From NCBI GenBank assembly GCA_036960485.1, contig JBALXS010000053.1, positions 1 to 32,106 on the forward strand: a stretch of 32,106 nt of DNA, read 5' to 3'. The notes under the pieces were generated by a model. The model was not told the origin of the DNA. It ran no database searches and worked only from the letters and a program-made list of their open reading frames with translations. The DNA comes from Rs1 sp036960485 (GTDB taxonomy: Bacteria > Pseudomonadota > Gammaproteobacteria > Pseudomonadales > Balneatricaceae). Made by a program: the position numbers and the translations under genes. Positions 17,647-26,111 of this stretch are shown here, piece by piece; the stretch's first letter is position 1; each line of letters begins with the position of its first letter.

Positions 17647-20600
17647 ATGAAAAGGATATCTACTCATTACTCATCAATAGAAGATCAATATGATGTCATC
17701 GTCATTGGTTCTGGCTATGGCGGTAGCATTAGCGCCTCCAGATTATCTAGAGCTGGGCAAAGTGTCTGCCTTTTGGAAAGAGGTAAAGAAATCCTTCCAG
17801 GGGACTATCCTGATACAGAATTAGAAGCCTTTGAAGAATTGCAAATAGATAGCTGCCACGGCAAAGCAGGCTCCCCTACAGGCTTATTCAATATTCATGT
17901 TAATAAAGAGCAAAGCGTGGTTGTAGGATGTGGATTAGGTGGTACCTCACTTATTAACGCCAATGTATCACTAGAACCCGATACCAGCGTTTTTGCACAA
18001 AGCTGCTGGCCGACGCAGATCAAACAAGATCTTTCAACACATTTAAAACAAGGCTTTGATAGAGCGCGTGAAATGCTTAAAGCAACTCCTTATCCCACTG
18101 GTACTGATTTAGCGAAAACAAGTGCTCACCAAAAATCAGCGCAGGCAATGGGCGAAGCTGAACACTTCTATCGCCCACCTATCAATGTAAATTTCACTGC
18201 GGGCGTTAATCACGTAGGAGTAGAGCAACCAGCCTGTAACAATTGCGGCGACTGTATTTCTGGCTGCAATGTTGGCGCAAAAAACACCACTTTAATGAAC
18301 TATCTCCCTGATGCATACAATCATGGCGCATCTATTTTCTGTGAAGTCTCAGTCAAATATATACAACAAGTTGAAGGTGGTTGGTTAGTTCATTATCAAC
18401 CCACTAACGCCAGCGACGCCCGAGAATTGTTCTCAGCCCCCAGTTTATTCGTGCGCGCTAAACTCATAATTCTCGCCGCTGGTACTTTAGGCAGTACTGA
18501 AATCATGCTGCGCTCTAAGCAACAAGGCTTAGCACTGTCTGCGCAACTTGGTAACAGCTTTAGCGGTAATGGAGACGTACTAGGCTTTGGCTATAATTGC
18601 GATCAAGCGATCAATGGTATTGGTTTCGGGTCTATGCCAGAGCAAGATTTCAAACCTGTCGGCCCGTGTATCACCAGCATCATCGACTTGCGCTACAAAC
18701 AGCATAAAACCGAGCGCATGGTGATCGAAGAAGGCTCTATGCCTAGTGCATTAGGCAGCTTATTACCCAAGATATTATCTATAGCTGCCAACAGCGTAGG
18801 CATTGATACTGATGCTGGCTTAAGAGATGTTTTTAAAGAGAAAATGCGTGAACTTAGTAGCAAATTTAGAGGGCCTTATGCAGGTGCAGTAAATAACACA
18901 CAAACTTACCTTATTATGAGCCATGATGACGCACAAGGAGTGATGCAACTAGAAGATGATAAGCTACGCATTACTTGGCCGGGCTTAGGGATACAACCGA
19001 ATTTTGAGTTCGCCAACACTAATCTTCTAAATGCCACCAAAGCTTTAGGAGGCGAGTTCATCAAAAACCCGCTTTGGGACAAACGGCTAGATTTCAGCTT
19101 AGTTACCGTTCACCCCTTAGGTGGGTGCTGTATTGCCCAATCTGCTGAGCAAGGAGTAACTAATCACAAAGGCCAAGTATTCAGTTCTTCTACAGGAGAT
19201 CAGGTATATCCAGATCTCTACATCTGCGATGGCGCGAGTATTCCTACTTCATTAGCGGTTAATCCACTACTGACAATCTCAGCATTAACCGAGCGCTGCT
19301 GTGCTTTAATTGCCCAAGATAGAGGCTGGATCATAAACTACGATTTACCTTCAAGTACTACCAGAGAAGAACCTGCACTCAAGCTCGGCATTCAATTTAC
19401 GGAAACAATGAAAGGCTATGTTTCTACTCATGGGTTGAATGAGACAACACTTGATAAAGATACCATTAGCACTTTTAAACAAGCAGAAGCACGAGCCAAA
19501 GCAGCAAATTCACCGCTACAATTTACTATCACGGTCAGCTCTACCGATTTAGAAACGTTGCTTCATAGCCCTGCTCATAACGCCCACATTACCGGCACAG
19601 TGCTAGCTCCTGCAATTTGTGATGGTCCACTGACAATTAGTGCCGGCACATTTAATTTATTTGTCGTTTATCCACACTCACCTGATACTAAGCATATGAA
19701 TTATAATATGCAGCTCACTTCCAAAACAGGTGATAAATATTATTTCAGTGGCTATAAGTTTATTGAACAAGGTGCAATTGGTGATGTATGGCCTGCAACG
19801 TCAACTCTATATGTTGATATTTATCGCGGTAGCAATACTGCTGGAGAAATTATAGCCAAAGGGATTTTGCATATCGCACCACTGGACTTCGCCAAACAAA
19901 TGACCACTATGCAGGTGAGCAATGCACAAAACCATATCGAAAAGCTCAGTGCTATTGCCCGTTTTGGTCAATATTTCGCAGGATCTTTATGGGAAAGTTA
20001 TGGCGGAATTTGCTATCAACAACCATTATTTAACCCTCAAGCTGAACCACGTAAAAAAAGGCCTCTGCGTACACCTCCCCCATCAATCCATTGGTTCAAA
20101 ACCGAAGATGGCGTCGATTTAAGGCTTAGCCGTTACAATGCAGGCACAAAGGGCCCTGTGATGTTGGTACACGGGCTAGGAGTTTCATCCAAGATTTTTT
20201 CAACAGATACTATCGATACTAATTTAACCGAATACCTATGCGCAAATGATTACGATGTATGGTTACTCGATTTTAGAGTGAGTATTGATCTAGCTTGCGC
20301 CGAGCAGCAATCGAATGCAGACCAAGTTGCAAAATATGATTTTTCCGCAGCCATCAACACGATAAAAAAACATACTCACTGCCAATCAGTGCAAGCAGTT
20401 GTGCATTGTTATGGCGCCACCACTTTCTTTATGTCAATGCTAGCGGGTTTAGAAGATGTGCGCTCTATTGTCTGCTCACAAATTGCAACGCATCTAGTTA
20501 TCCCGAAACTAACCCAATTAAAAACAGGCGTACACTTGCCAGGATTTTTGCAAACCTTAGGCGTGAGTGAAATGACCGCTTACACTGATACCCGACAAAG

Positions 20601-21105
20601 CTTAGTGGATAAACTTTACGATAAAGCAGTGGCTATCAACGCCCTTTCGCAAGCTCAAGGGCAATGTAGTAGCAGTGTCTGTCATCGTATTACATTTCTT
20701 TATTCTTCCCTGTTTCGCCACCAGAATTTAAACCAACAATTACATCGAAATTTGCACGAGCTATTTGCAGAAGCAAATATCACCAGCTTGAAGCACTTAG
20801 CTCAAATGTGCAGGCACGAGCAATTAGTCAACGCGGACGGTGAGGATAGCTATTTAGCAGATGAACATAATTGGGAAAATTTAAACATCCCCATCTATTT
20901 TATTGCTGGCGAGTTAAATGAATGCTACTTGCCTAAAAGCACCGAAATCACCTATAACTTACTATGCGAGAAATTTTCGGCTGTGCAATACTCCAGAAAT
21001 GTCATTGCGCAATACGGGCATATTGATTGTATATTGGGTGCGCGCGCAGCCGTTGATGTTTACCCTGCAATACTAGCCCATTTAGAAGAAACAGCTATTA
21101 GCTAA
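17647..21105 (+). CDS. Cholesterol-oxidase-like GMC oxidoreductase fused to an alpha/beta hydrolase
   Basis: A 1152-residue fusion. The start is the ATG at 17647, which follows a perfect AAGGAG by 6 nt; an earlier in-frame GTG (17632) overlaps that box. The N-terminal GMC flavoprotein domain (1-570) has the FAD motif GSGYGG (21-26), GCGLGGTSLINANV, a Cys cluster C197-C200-C203-C207 (CxxCxxCxxxC), the active-site His489 (HPLGGC) and Asn539 (NPLLTIS). A linker domain of about 180 residues looks beta-rich. The C-terminal alpha/beta hydrolase (about 815-1150) has the oxyanion motif HGLG (842-845), a nucleophile elbow VHCYGA with Cys921 where Ser is usual, and His1125 (GHID). Related fused enzymes are annotated as cholesterol oxidase-like. 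The substrate is probably a sterol or other hydroxylated lipid, oxidised then hydrolysed. An Lrp-type regulator follows. Confidence 0.82.
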   Translation: MKRISTHYSSIEDQYDVIVIGSGYGGSISASRLSRAGQSVCLLERGKEILPGDYPDTELEAFEELQIDSCHGKAGSPTGLFNIHVNKEQSVVVGCGLGGTSLINANVSLEPDTSVFAQSCWPTQIKQDLSTHLKQGFDRAREMLKATPYPTGTDLAKTSAHQKSAQAMGEAEHFYRPPINVNFTAGVNHVGVEQPACNNCGDCISGCNVGAKNTTLMNYLPDAYNHGASIFCEVSVKYIQQVEGGWLVHYQPTNASDARELFSAPSLFVRAKLIILAAGTLGSTEIMLRSKQQGLALSAQLGNSFSGNGDVLGFGYNCDQAINGIGFGSMPEQDFKPVGPCITSIIDLRYKQHKTERMVIEEGSMPSALGSLLPKILSIAANSVGIDTDAGLRDVFKEKMRELSSKFRGPYAGAVNNTQTYLIMSHDDAQGVMQLEDDKLRITWPGLGIQPNFEFANTNLLNATKALGGEFIKNPLWDKRLDFSLVTVHPLGGCCIAQSAEQGVTNHKGQVFSSSTGDQVYPDLYICDGASIPTSLAVNPLLTISALTERCCALIAQDRGWIINYDLPSSTTREEPALKLGIQFTETMKGYVSTHGLNETTLDKDTISTFKQAEARAKAANSPLQFTITVSSTDLETLLHSPAHNAHITGTVLAPAICDGPLTISAGTFNLFVVYPHSPDTKHMNYNMQLTSKTGDKYYFSGYKFIEQGAIGDVWPATSTLYVDIYRGSNTAGEIIAKGILHIAPLDFAKQMTTMQVSNAQNHIEKLSAIARFGQYFAGSLWESYGGICYQQPLFNPQAEPRKKRPLRTPPPSIHWFKTEDGVDLRLSRYNAGTKGPVMLVHGLGVSSKIFSTDTIDTNLTEYLCANDYDVWLLDFRVSIDLACAEQQSNADQVAKYDFSAAINTIKKHTHCQSVQAVVHCYGATTFFMSMLAGLEDVRSIVCSQIATHLVIPKLTQLKTGVHLPGFLQTLGVSEMTAYTDTRQSLVDKLYDKAVAINALSQAQGQCSSSVCHRITFLYSSLFRHQNLNQQLHRNLHELFAEANITSLKHLAQMCRHEQLVNADGEDSYLADEHNWENLNIPIYFIAGELNECYLPKSTEITYNLLCEKFSAVQYSRNVIAQYGHIDCILGARAAVDVYPAILAHLEETAIS

Positions 21106-21152
21106 ATTTTTACCGGCACTACTGTTACATTATTCAAAAGAGCATTCTAAAC

Positions 21153-21175
21153 GGCGTTCCTAAGCGCCTTTTTTT
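21153..21175 (+). terminator. Rho-independent terminator of the GMC fusion gene
   Basis: 6-bp stem (GGCGTT with AGCGCC, one G-U pair) with a CCTA tetraloop, followed by seven T, 47 nt after the stop codon. It separates this gene from the Lrp-family gene. Confidence 0.85.
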
Positions 21176-21255
21176 GTTTTTTGATAAAAAGTATTACCTG
21201 TAGTAGCTAGTATGCTTAAATAACCAATAACCAATAACGATTTGAGGCTCCCAGA

Positions 21256-21738
21256 TTGACAAAGACTGATTTCCAATTAGATAATTTCGATAAAAAAATC
21301 CTTAATATAATGCAACAATCCAACCGCACTACAACGGAGCAAATTGCCGAAAATATTGGATTATCTGCTGCCGCTGTGCAAAGGCGCATTAAGCGCTTAC
21401 GTGCTCAAAAGATCATCAGCGATGATGTTTCTATTATCAGCCCAAAATCAGTACAGCGCCCCATGACCCTTATTGTACAAGTCACTTTGGAGCGAGAGCG
21501 AGCTGATTTAATGGATGATTTTAAGAAGGAGATGAAAAACAACGAGCTAGTTCAACAATGTTATTATGTTACTGGTAGTTCAGATTTTATTTTAGTGATC
21601 ACCGCGCGAGATATGGAAGATTACGAAGCTTTTACCCGCAGTGCCTTTTTCGATAACAGCAATATACGTAACTTTCAAACCAACGTAGTGATGGATAGAG
21701 TAAAAGTTGGCTTAAACGTGCCGTTAACATTAGATTAA
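21256..21738 (+). CDS. Lrp/AsnC family transcriptional regulator
   Basis: A 160-residue feast/famine regulator. The N-terminal winged helix-turn-helix (about 8-65) reads LDNFDKKILNIMQQSNRTT, then EQIAENIGLSAAAVQRRIKRL as the recognition unit. The C-terminal RAM ligand-binding domain (about 70-150) has QQCYYVTGSSDFILVI, the typical GxxDxxL-like loop that binds an amino acid between dimers. The start is TTG at 21256, supported by GAGG 8 nt upstream; the next Met is at residue 19, inside the HTH. Members often control a neighbouring metabolic gene, here possibly the GMC fusion, though a terminator lies between them. The effector is not known. Confidence 0.9.
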   Translation: MTKTDFQLDNFDKKILNIMQQSNRTTTEQIAENIGLSAAAVQRRIKRLRAQKIISDDVSIISPKSVQRPMTLIVQVTLERERADLMDDFKKEMKNNELVQQCYYVTGSSDFILVITARDMEDYEAFTRSAFFDNSNIRNFQTNVVMDRVKVGLNVPLTLD

Positions 21739-22191
21739 TTGTCATATAAACCTGTTGAGGACTTTATTAATGATTGTGTTATTAAAACCCACAAGCAGCG
21801 TTGGGATATAGAAACTGATTTTAGCAATCGGCAGACAATATTAGGTATGAATATTCTAAGCTGTAAATCTCCAGATATGTGTATCAAAGCAATATGGGCG
21901 CATTTTTTAGCAAACAATTTTATTAGATTATTGATGGCGCAAGCTGCTCAAATACACAATTTAAAACCCCGAGAAATAAGTTTCAAGTGCACGGTACAAA
22001 TATGGAGCACATATAATTTACTTGAGAAGCCAAGTGATGAAGAATTGTTTATCTTAATAGCAAGGCGAAAGGTCAGGAATAGGCCTGGGGGAATAGAACC
22101 ACGAGCCATAAAAAGGCGGCCGAAAGCTTACAAGTTACTCATAATTAAGCGTCATGTAACAAGGGGGTTTGTAATAAAAAAGGACACTTAG
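21739..22191 (+). pseudogene. IS4-family transposase, C-terminal fragment
   Basis: The last 150 codons of an IS4-type DDE transposase: QRWDIETDFSNRQTILGM contains the catalytic Glu region (RW-IE), followed by CKSPDMCIKAIWAHFLANN, IRLLMAQAAQIHNL, ISFKCTVQIW and the family tail RNRPGGIEPRAIKRRPKAY. The N-terminal two thirds, with the two catalytic Asp residues, are missing. The fragment begins exactly after the Lrp stop codon and its apparent TTG start is artefactual. The IS 3' end follows to about 22254. An unrelated N-terminal IS4 piece lies at 23968-24246, also on plus; the order shows the two are not halves of one simple insertion. Confidence 0.85.
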
Positions 22192-22254
22192 TAAAAGTTA
22201 AATAACATAATAAACAGTAAGTTAAAACTTAACTAAGTGCTATTCTACTCTGAC
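22109..22254 (+). repeat. IS4-type 3' end, copy 1 of a dispersed repeat
   Basis: The end of the IS4-type transposase gene plus its terminal non-coding segment. It is nearly identical to 26359-26474, but this copy has about 30 extra bases (ACTTAGTAAAAG and following, near 22186-22215) and one extra T. The extra segment is itself inversely related to the terminal CACTTAGTTAAG, so copy 2 may have lost one arm of a terminal hairpin. Confidence 0.8.
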
Positions 22255-22272
22255 CCCAATTATTTGACCCAA

Positions 22273-23097
22273 TTATTCCTTAATTTTTTTCAAACAGTGA
22301 GACACAGATGTTTGTAATTCTTTCAATTTATTTAGAGGTATATCTTGCTTTAGGTTTGTTAAATCATGAATTATTAGCGTAGTTAATTGTTGGTTAATGT
22401 TATTAACATTATCTTTACAAAAACTGTCAATCAACTCATTGTGGCCCATCATCAACATAAGAACGAGGATGTTTTCTTTCCGTTTATTAATGATATTTAT
22501 ATCAGCACCCACAGAAACTAATATTTTTATTATTTCATAATGACCAGCTTCAGCTGCATAAAAAATGGCGCTACGCCCCTCAATATCAGTTTGATTAACA
22601 TTAGCACCATATTTAATTAAGATAGAAACATTGTCGGCAAAATTTTCATACGAAGCGATCATCAAAGCAGTTATTCCACCTTTGCTTGCTGTATTTGGAT
22701 TGGCACCAGCTTTTAACAACTGGGTTAATATTATATTGTTTCTTGATACAGCGTGATATATTGGTGGACTTTGGAAGTATTTGTCTTTCCTATTTATATC
22801 TACTCCTTCTGAAATCAAATATTTAGTCATATCATGATTTCCTGAGAAAATTGCAAGATGAAGTATAGAAATTCCATTTTTGTCATCACAATCTACACCG
22901 CATATCTTTACCAAATCTTTAAGTATATTTAAGTCCTTTTGGTCAAAAACTTTTTCGATAAGATCATATATATCAGCTGACTTTGTATTTTCATTTAACC
23001 TACGGTTTTCTATCTCGCTATCAGTAGCATTATCTAAAGTTAGAAAAAAAAGCAGACTAACAATTATAACGTAAAGAAAATTATTTTTTTTGTGCAC
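22273..23097 (-). CDS. Secreted ankyrin-repeat protein, probable Rhs immunity protein
   Basis: Start chosen at GTG 23097: it follows GAGG by 6 nt and gives a clean signal peptide (MHKKNNFLYVIIVSLLFFLTLDNA), whereas an upstream TTG does not. The 274-residue product has a central array of about five ankyrin repeats (roughly 70-215), for example GISILHLAIFSGNHDMTKYL and GRSAIFYAAEAGHYEIIKIL. Its ribosome binding site overlaps the stop codon of the Rhs gene (TGAGG), so the two are translationally coupled. Ankyrin proteins are known as immunity partners of polymorphic toxins. Export to the periplasm, if real, implies that the toxin acts there or at the membrane. A+T-rich codons contrast with region 1. 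Confidence 0.75.
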   Translation of the reverse strand: MHKKNNFLYVIIVSLLFFLTLDNATDSEIENRRLNENTKSADIYDLIEKVFDQKDLNILKDLVKICGVDCDDKNGISILHLAIFSGNHDMTKYLISEGVDINRKDKYFQSPPIYHAVSRNNIILTQLLKAGANPNTASKGGITALMIASYENFADNVSILIKYGANVNQTDIEGRSAIFYAAEAGHYEIIKILVSVGADINIINKRKENILVLMLMMGHNELIDSFCKDNVNNINQQLTTLIIHDLTNLKQDIPLNKLKELQTSVSHCLKKIKE

Positions 23098-23105
23098 ATT
23101 ATACC

Positions 23106-23966
23106 TCACTGACAATTTGCTTTTGCCTTATTTAACATAGCATATGGGCTATCATAATATTTATTCATATCAGGGTTCTTTTTAAATTGATCTGTCAAAA
23201 AAGTCACCGCCTCTATTTTAGATAACCTAGCTCTTTTGCCAAATTTTGCATAATGAGCTTCCTTTAAACGTTCATCTATTGAAATTAAAGCTAAAGCATT
23301 TAAGAGATTAATTTTCACTTTTGGCCCCACTGGGCTGGATATTCTGTTAACAAATTTATTAAGCCGTTTGAACGCCCCCATTATAGGTCCTGTTTTACGT
23401 ACAGAAAGTACAGTCTGGCTTATTGCATTATAATTTAGACTATACGAGAACGTCGTTTCTTTTAAACCGATAGATAAAAAACTTATCGGATTTGCATGAT
23501 TATAAGCTGACATCTCGAATAACCCATAAACATCCACCGCCTCAACCGGATTCCCCCCAACATAAGCAAACGTATTAACCCCACCTGCAAGCCCAATCGG
23601 ATCACTCTGTATATACCTCCCCAGGCTCGCATCATAATCCCTAAAGTAATTCTGACTATAACCCGTTTCCTGATCTTTATACTGCCCCGGAAACTTCAGC
23701 TTCATCCGTGCGTTATTCGCCGCTTGTACATCTTCACCAAAAGGTAAGGTATTAGACTGCCAAAGCACTTTAGCATCTGTACTTGTCATTAACTGAGGCG
23801 TACCAAGATGATCATTATGAACAAAAGCCAGTTCACCTTGAGACTGCTCTGCATAATCTACAGTGGCCACTCGCTGGTTATTTACATATAAATATTCTTT
23901 AACTACTTTCCCTGCGGCGCCCGTTTCACCTATCATTTGATCAAAGGAGTTATAATGAAAATGTAT
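23106..23966 (-). CDS. 5'-truncated Rhs protein with C-terminal toxin (copy 1)
   Basis: Only the end of an Rhs gene remains. The reading frame is open from about 23966, with the first ATG at 23936 lacking a Shine-Dalgarno sequence, and upstream is IS4 DNA. Visible core motifs are NDHLGTPQLMT, FGEDVQ, FPGQYKDQETGYSQNYFRDY, RYIQSDPIGLAGGVNTFAY and GGNPVEAVDVYGLF, where the toxin shell is normally sealed and cleaved. The following 140 residues are the variable toxin tip, ending KAKANCQ. I recognise no catalytic motif in it. Full-length Rhs proteins exceed 1300 residues and form a cocoon around the toxin. This remnant could not be delivered, but it may donate a tip by recombination. Partner: the ankyrin protein at 22273. 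Confidence 0.82.
   Translation of the reverse strand: MHFHYNSFDQMIGETGAAGKVVKEYLYVNNQRVATVDYAEQSQGELAFVHNDHLGTPQLMTSTDAKVLWQSNTLPFGEDVQAANNARMKLKFPGQYKDQETGYSQNYFRDYDASLGRYIQSDPIGLAGGVNTFAYVGGNPVEAVDVYGLFEMSAYNHANPISFLSIGLKETTFSYSLNYNAISQTVLSVRKTGPIMGAFKRLNKFVNRISSPVGPKVKINLLNALALISIDERLKEAHYAKFGKRARLSKIEAVTFLTDQFKKNPDMNKYYDSPYAMLNKAKANCQ
23547..23761 (-). repeat. 215-bp Rhs core-end block, copy 1
   Basis: Aligns without gaps to 29298-29512 at about 89% identity by hand count (about 24 differences in 215). It codes from QSNTLPFGEDVQ to the YVGG/NP segment. It marks the conserved recombination platform just before the variable toxin. Confidence 0.85.
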
Positions 23967-23967
23967 T

Positions 23968-24246
23968 TATACGCCAGCTACAACGCTCTCAATGTTCTTA
24001 GTTCAAGTACTAAATGAAGATCGCTCTTGCAGCAAAGCAGCGAATAACTTAATCATTCAGCAACACGAAGCTCAAGCTATTCGGAGCTAGAAGAACCATC
24101 AAGTTTGCTTGATTGATGGCACTTCATTGACAATGCATGATACTGAATAAAATCAGAAAACATACCCTCAGCAAGGTGCTCAAAAACCGGGGCTAGGTTT
24201 TCCAATATGTCGCCTACTCGCAGTCAATTATCTAACCAGCGGAGCG
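23968..24246 (+). pseudogene. IS4-family transposase, N-terminal/central fragment
   Basis: In one frame the plus strand reads YTPATTLSMFLVQVLNEDRS, then CSKAANNLIIQQHEAQAI, VCLIDGTSLTMHDTE (first catalytic Asp) and YPQQGAQKPGLGFPICRLLA. This is the start and middle of an IS4-type DDE transposase. Two in-frame stop codons (TAG 24088, TAA 24148) kill it, and the fragment ends abruptly where IS110-type sequence begins. It is inserted in the Rhs gene at about 23965. Confidence 0.8.
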
Positions 24247-25040
24247 GTGTTAAAAGTAAAGCCTTTCGTTCAAGGTAATAAAAATGATAGCAATGATGCC
24301 TTAGCTATTGCTGAAGCAAGTTTGCGACCAAATATTCATTTTGTGCCTGTTAAACCTCCGAAAAAACAAGATGTTCAAAGCTTGCAGAGAATACGAGAGC
24401 GATTAATTAAGCAGCGCACAGCAGTTATTAATCAGACACGAGGTTTGTTGGCTGAATATCATATTGTCTGCCCTACAACAGGCACCGCTTTTCTCTACAA
24501 GCAGTTACCACGTATTATTGAAGATGCAGAGCAGCCACTTACTGTCACTGCACGAATCTTTTTCCAATCTATATTGATGAGCTAACACAATTGAATGAAC
24601 GTGTTAAAGAAACGACTGAGCGCTCTCATGAAGTGCTGAAGCAGGATATCCATTATAAACGCGTGCAGATAATACCAGGGATAGGCCCTATTACCGCAGC
24701 TGAAACAATTGCAGCTATTGATACAGATAAACAGTTCAAAAATGGTCGACAGTTCGCAGCATGGATAGGTTTAACACCTAAACATTATGCCAGTGGTGAA
24801 CATTGTCACATGGGCAGAATAAGCAAGCGGCGGAACGGTCGATTGCGTTCATTGTTAATTCATGGGGCAAGAGCTGTTATCAATTGGGTGGGGGATAAAA
24901 CAGATAAGCTCTCTTGTTGGATTAAGCAGTTATTCACACATAAGTCACCAATAATAGTCATTGTCGCATTAGCAAATAAATTGGCTAGAATACTCTGGTC
25001 AGTGCTTTCTCGTGGCGAAAACTATCAACCGAATTGCTAG
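24247..25040 (+). pseudogene. IS110-family transposase, truncated and frameshifted
   Basis: DEDD-type transposase remnant. The first part, KPFVQGNKNDSNDALAIAEA, then RIRERLIKQRTAVINQTRGL, is the end of the RuvC-like DEDD domain; its N-terminus with the first acidic residue is missing. A one-base deletion near 24570-24576 breaks the frame. The second part carries the Transposase_20 domain with IPGIGPITAAETIAAI, FAAWIGLTPKHYASG and the Ser-containing C-terminal region (RSLLIHGARAVI). The first part joins the IS4 fragment in the same frame, so a chimeric reading frame was made. Inactive as it stands. Confidence 0.85.
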
Positions 25041-25354
25041 TCTATAGGTAATCAGGAGTAAAGAAGCATACCTTCGACGGTGCAATTGGCACTGATGAAT
25101 ACAACGGTTAAGCGTTGACTGGAACCTGTGTTGGGACAGAGGCTTTTGAAGCCAAGTGGGTGCCAAGGCAGTCAACCCGTCTTAAATATCATCATGGCTC
25201 GAACAGGGAATTGTTCATCAAAGAAGCCGCATATATGTAAAAGTACCGTCTATTTATCAATAGTTAATAAGCTTTCGAAACAAGACTGGGTATTTTATAG
25301 AGTGTGACGGCACGATAAATACGACAATTTTAATTGACTATGATGGGGTGTCCA
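25041..25354. other. Non-coding stretch downstream of the IS110 remnant
   Basis: About 310 bases with no supported gene. The first 200 bases are more G+C-rich than the surroundings and have several short self-complementary pieces, e.g. GGTGCCAAGGCAG and GTTGACTGGAACC. In IS110/IS1111 elements the guide (bridge or seek) RNA that selects target and donor sites is encoded in a non-coding end, so this could be its remnant. The exact IS end is not visible. Confidence 0.35.
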
Positions 25355-25366
25355 TATATGTCCTAT
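25355..25366 (-). repeat. Cassette-end motif, copy 1
   Basis: TATATGTCCTAT on plus (ATAGGACATATA on minus), followed by CTTAGTATGTGA. It lies 44 nt downstream of the immunity gene at 25410. The same 12-mer with a similar flank lies downstream of the immunity gene at 28446. Confidence 0.5.
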
Positions 25367-25409
25367 CTTAGTATGTGAGCAGTTACACAATTATTTTTAC
25401 AGCCTCTCA

Positions 25410-26111
25410 TTATTCTTGATTACTGGAGTCAGGCTCCAAATATATTTCCCAATGTTTTAGTATATCTGGTTCGCCAGATAGTTTTACTAACTCAGTAAGT
25501 TTATTACTATTACCAAATTGTTTATACGCAGCAGCGTACGCAAACATTTTAATTTCTTTAGAACCTGTCAATATGTTATTTTTAATATCAGTTTCAGTTA
25601 ATAAATTTTTTGATTGATTGAATAGCAAAGATATTCCGTCAACCAAAAATTGATCAACACTTTCTAAGCCTTTAATGAACACATATAGCTGTGCAAAATA
25701 CTGTTCATCAAGAAAACAAAGATAGCCCAAAACATTTAAACGAATTTGTGATTCAGGATCTCTTAAGTGTTTAAACAAAGCTAAATAGTGCTTAGATTCT
25801 TTCGTACAATAAAAAAAACAATCACAAACTTCGTTTCTAACTTCACGGTAAGAAGATTCTAATAATTCAAATAAATATGAAAAAATTGGGCGTGCATCTT
25901 CTCCCATTTCCGATGAAATATATGCAGCTTTATATTGGCAAAGTCGATTATTTGATCTTAACAAAGGAACAAGCTCAATCATAGATGGAAGTTTATTATG
26001 GAGTGCATTCCCAGCCAAGAAAGACTGATCGTAACTATCTTCATATTTACCCTCCAAAAAATTTTTCCTAAGCTCATAAAAAGTTAATAACTCAAAATCT
26101 TCTGCTTTCAT
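25410..26111 (-). CDS. Helical-repeat protein, probable immunity protein
   Basis: A 233-residue soluble, alpha-helical protein with HEAT-like spacing (RPIFSYLFELLESSYREVRN; LFKHLRDPESQIRLNVLGYL). It has no signal peptide and no membrane segment. Its ATG overlaps the stop codon of the preceding toxin tip (TAATG), the classical coupling of toxin and immunity genes. Helical-repeat immunity proteins are known in polymorphic toxin loci. A cytoplasmic target for the partner toxin is implied. I do not recognise the exact family. Confidence 0.65.
   Translation of the reverse strand: MKAEDFELLTFYELRKNFLEGKYEDSYDQSFLAGNALHNKLPSMIELVPLLRSNNRLCQYKAAYISSEMGEDARPIFSYLFELLESSYREVRNEVCDCFFYCTKESKHYLALFKHLRDPESQIRLNVLGYLCFLDEQYFAQLYVFIKGLESVDQFLVDGISLLFNQSKNLLTETDIKNNILTGSKEIKMFAYAAAYKQFGNSNKLTELVKLSGEPDILKHWEIYLEPDSSNQE

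Noticed and set aside
21739..24246. A single IS4 element split by insertion of the Rhs segment
   Set aside because: The C-terminal part lies to the left of the N-terminal part on the same strand, so one insertion cannot give this order.
24247..25040. Programmed frameshift joining the two IS110 ORFs
   Set aside because: IS110 transposases are single-frame, there is no slippery heptamer near 24572, and the N-terminus is missing, so decay explains it.
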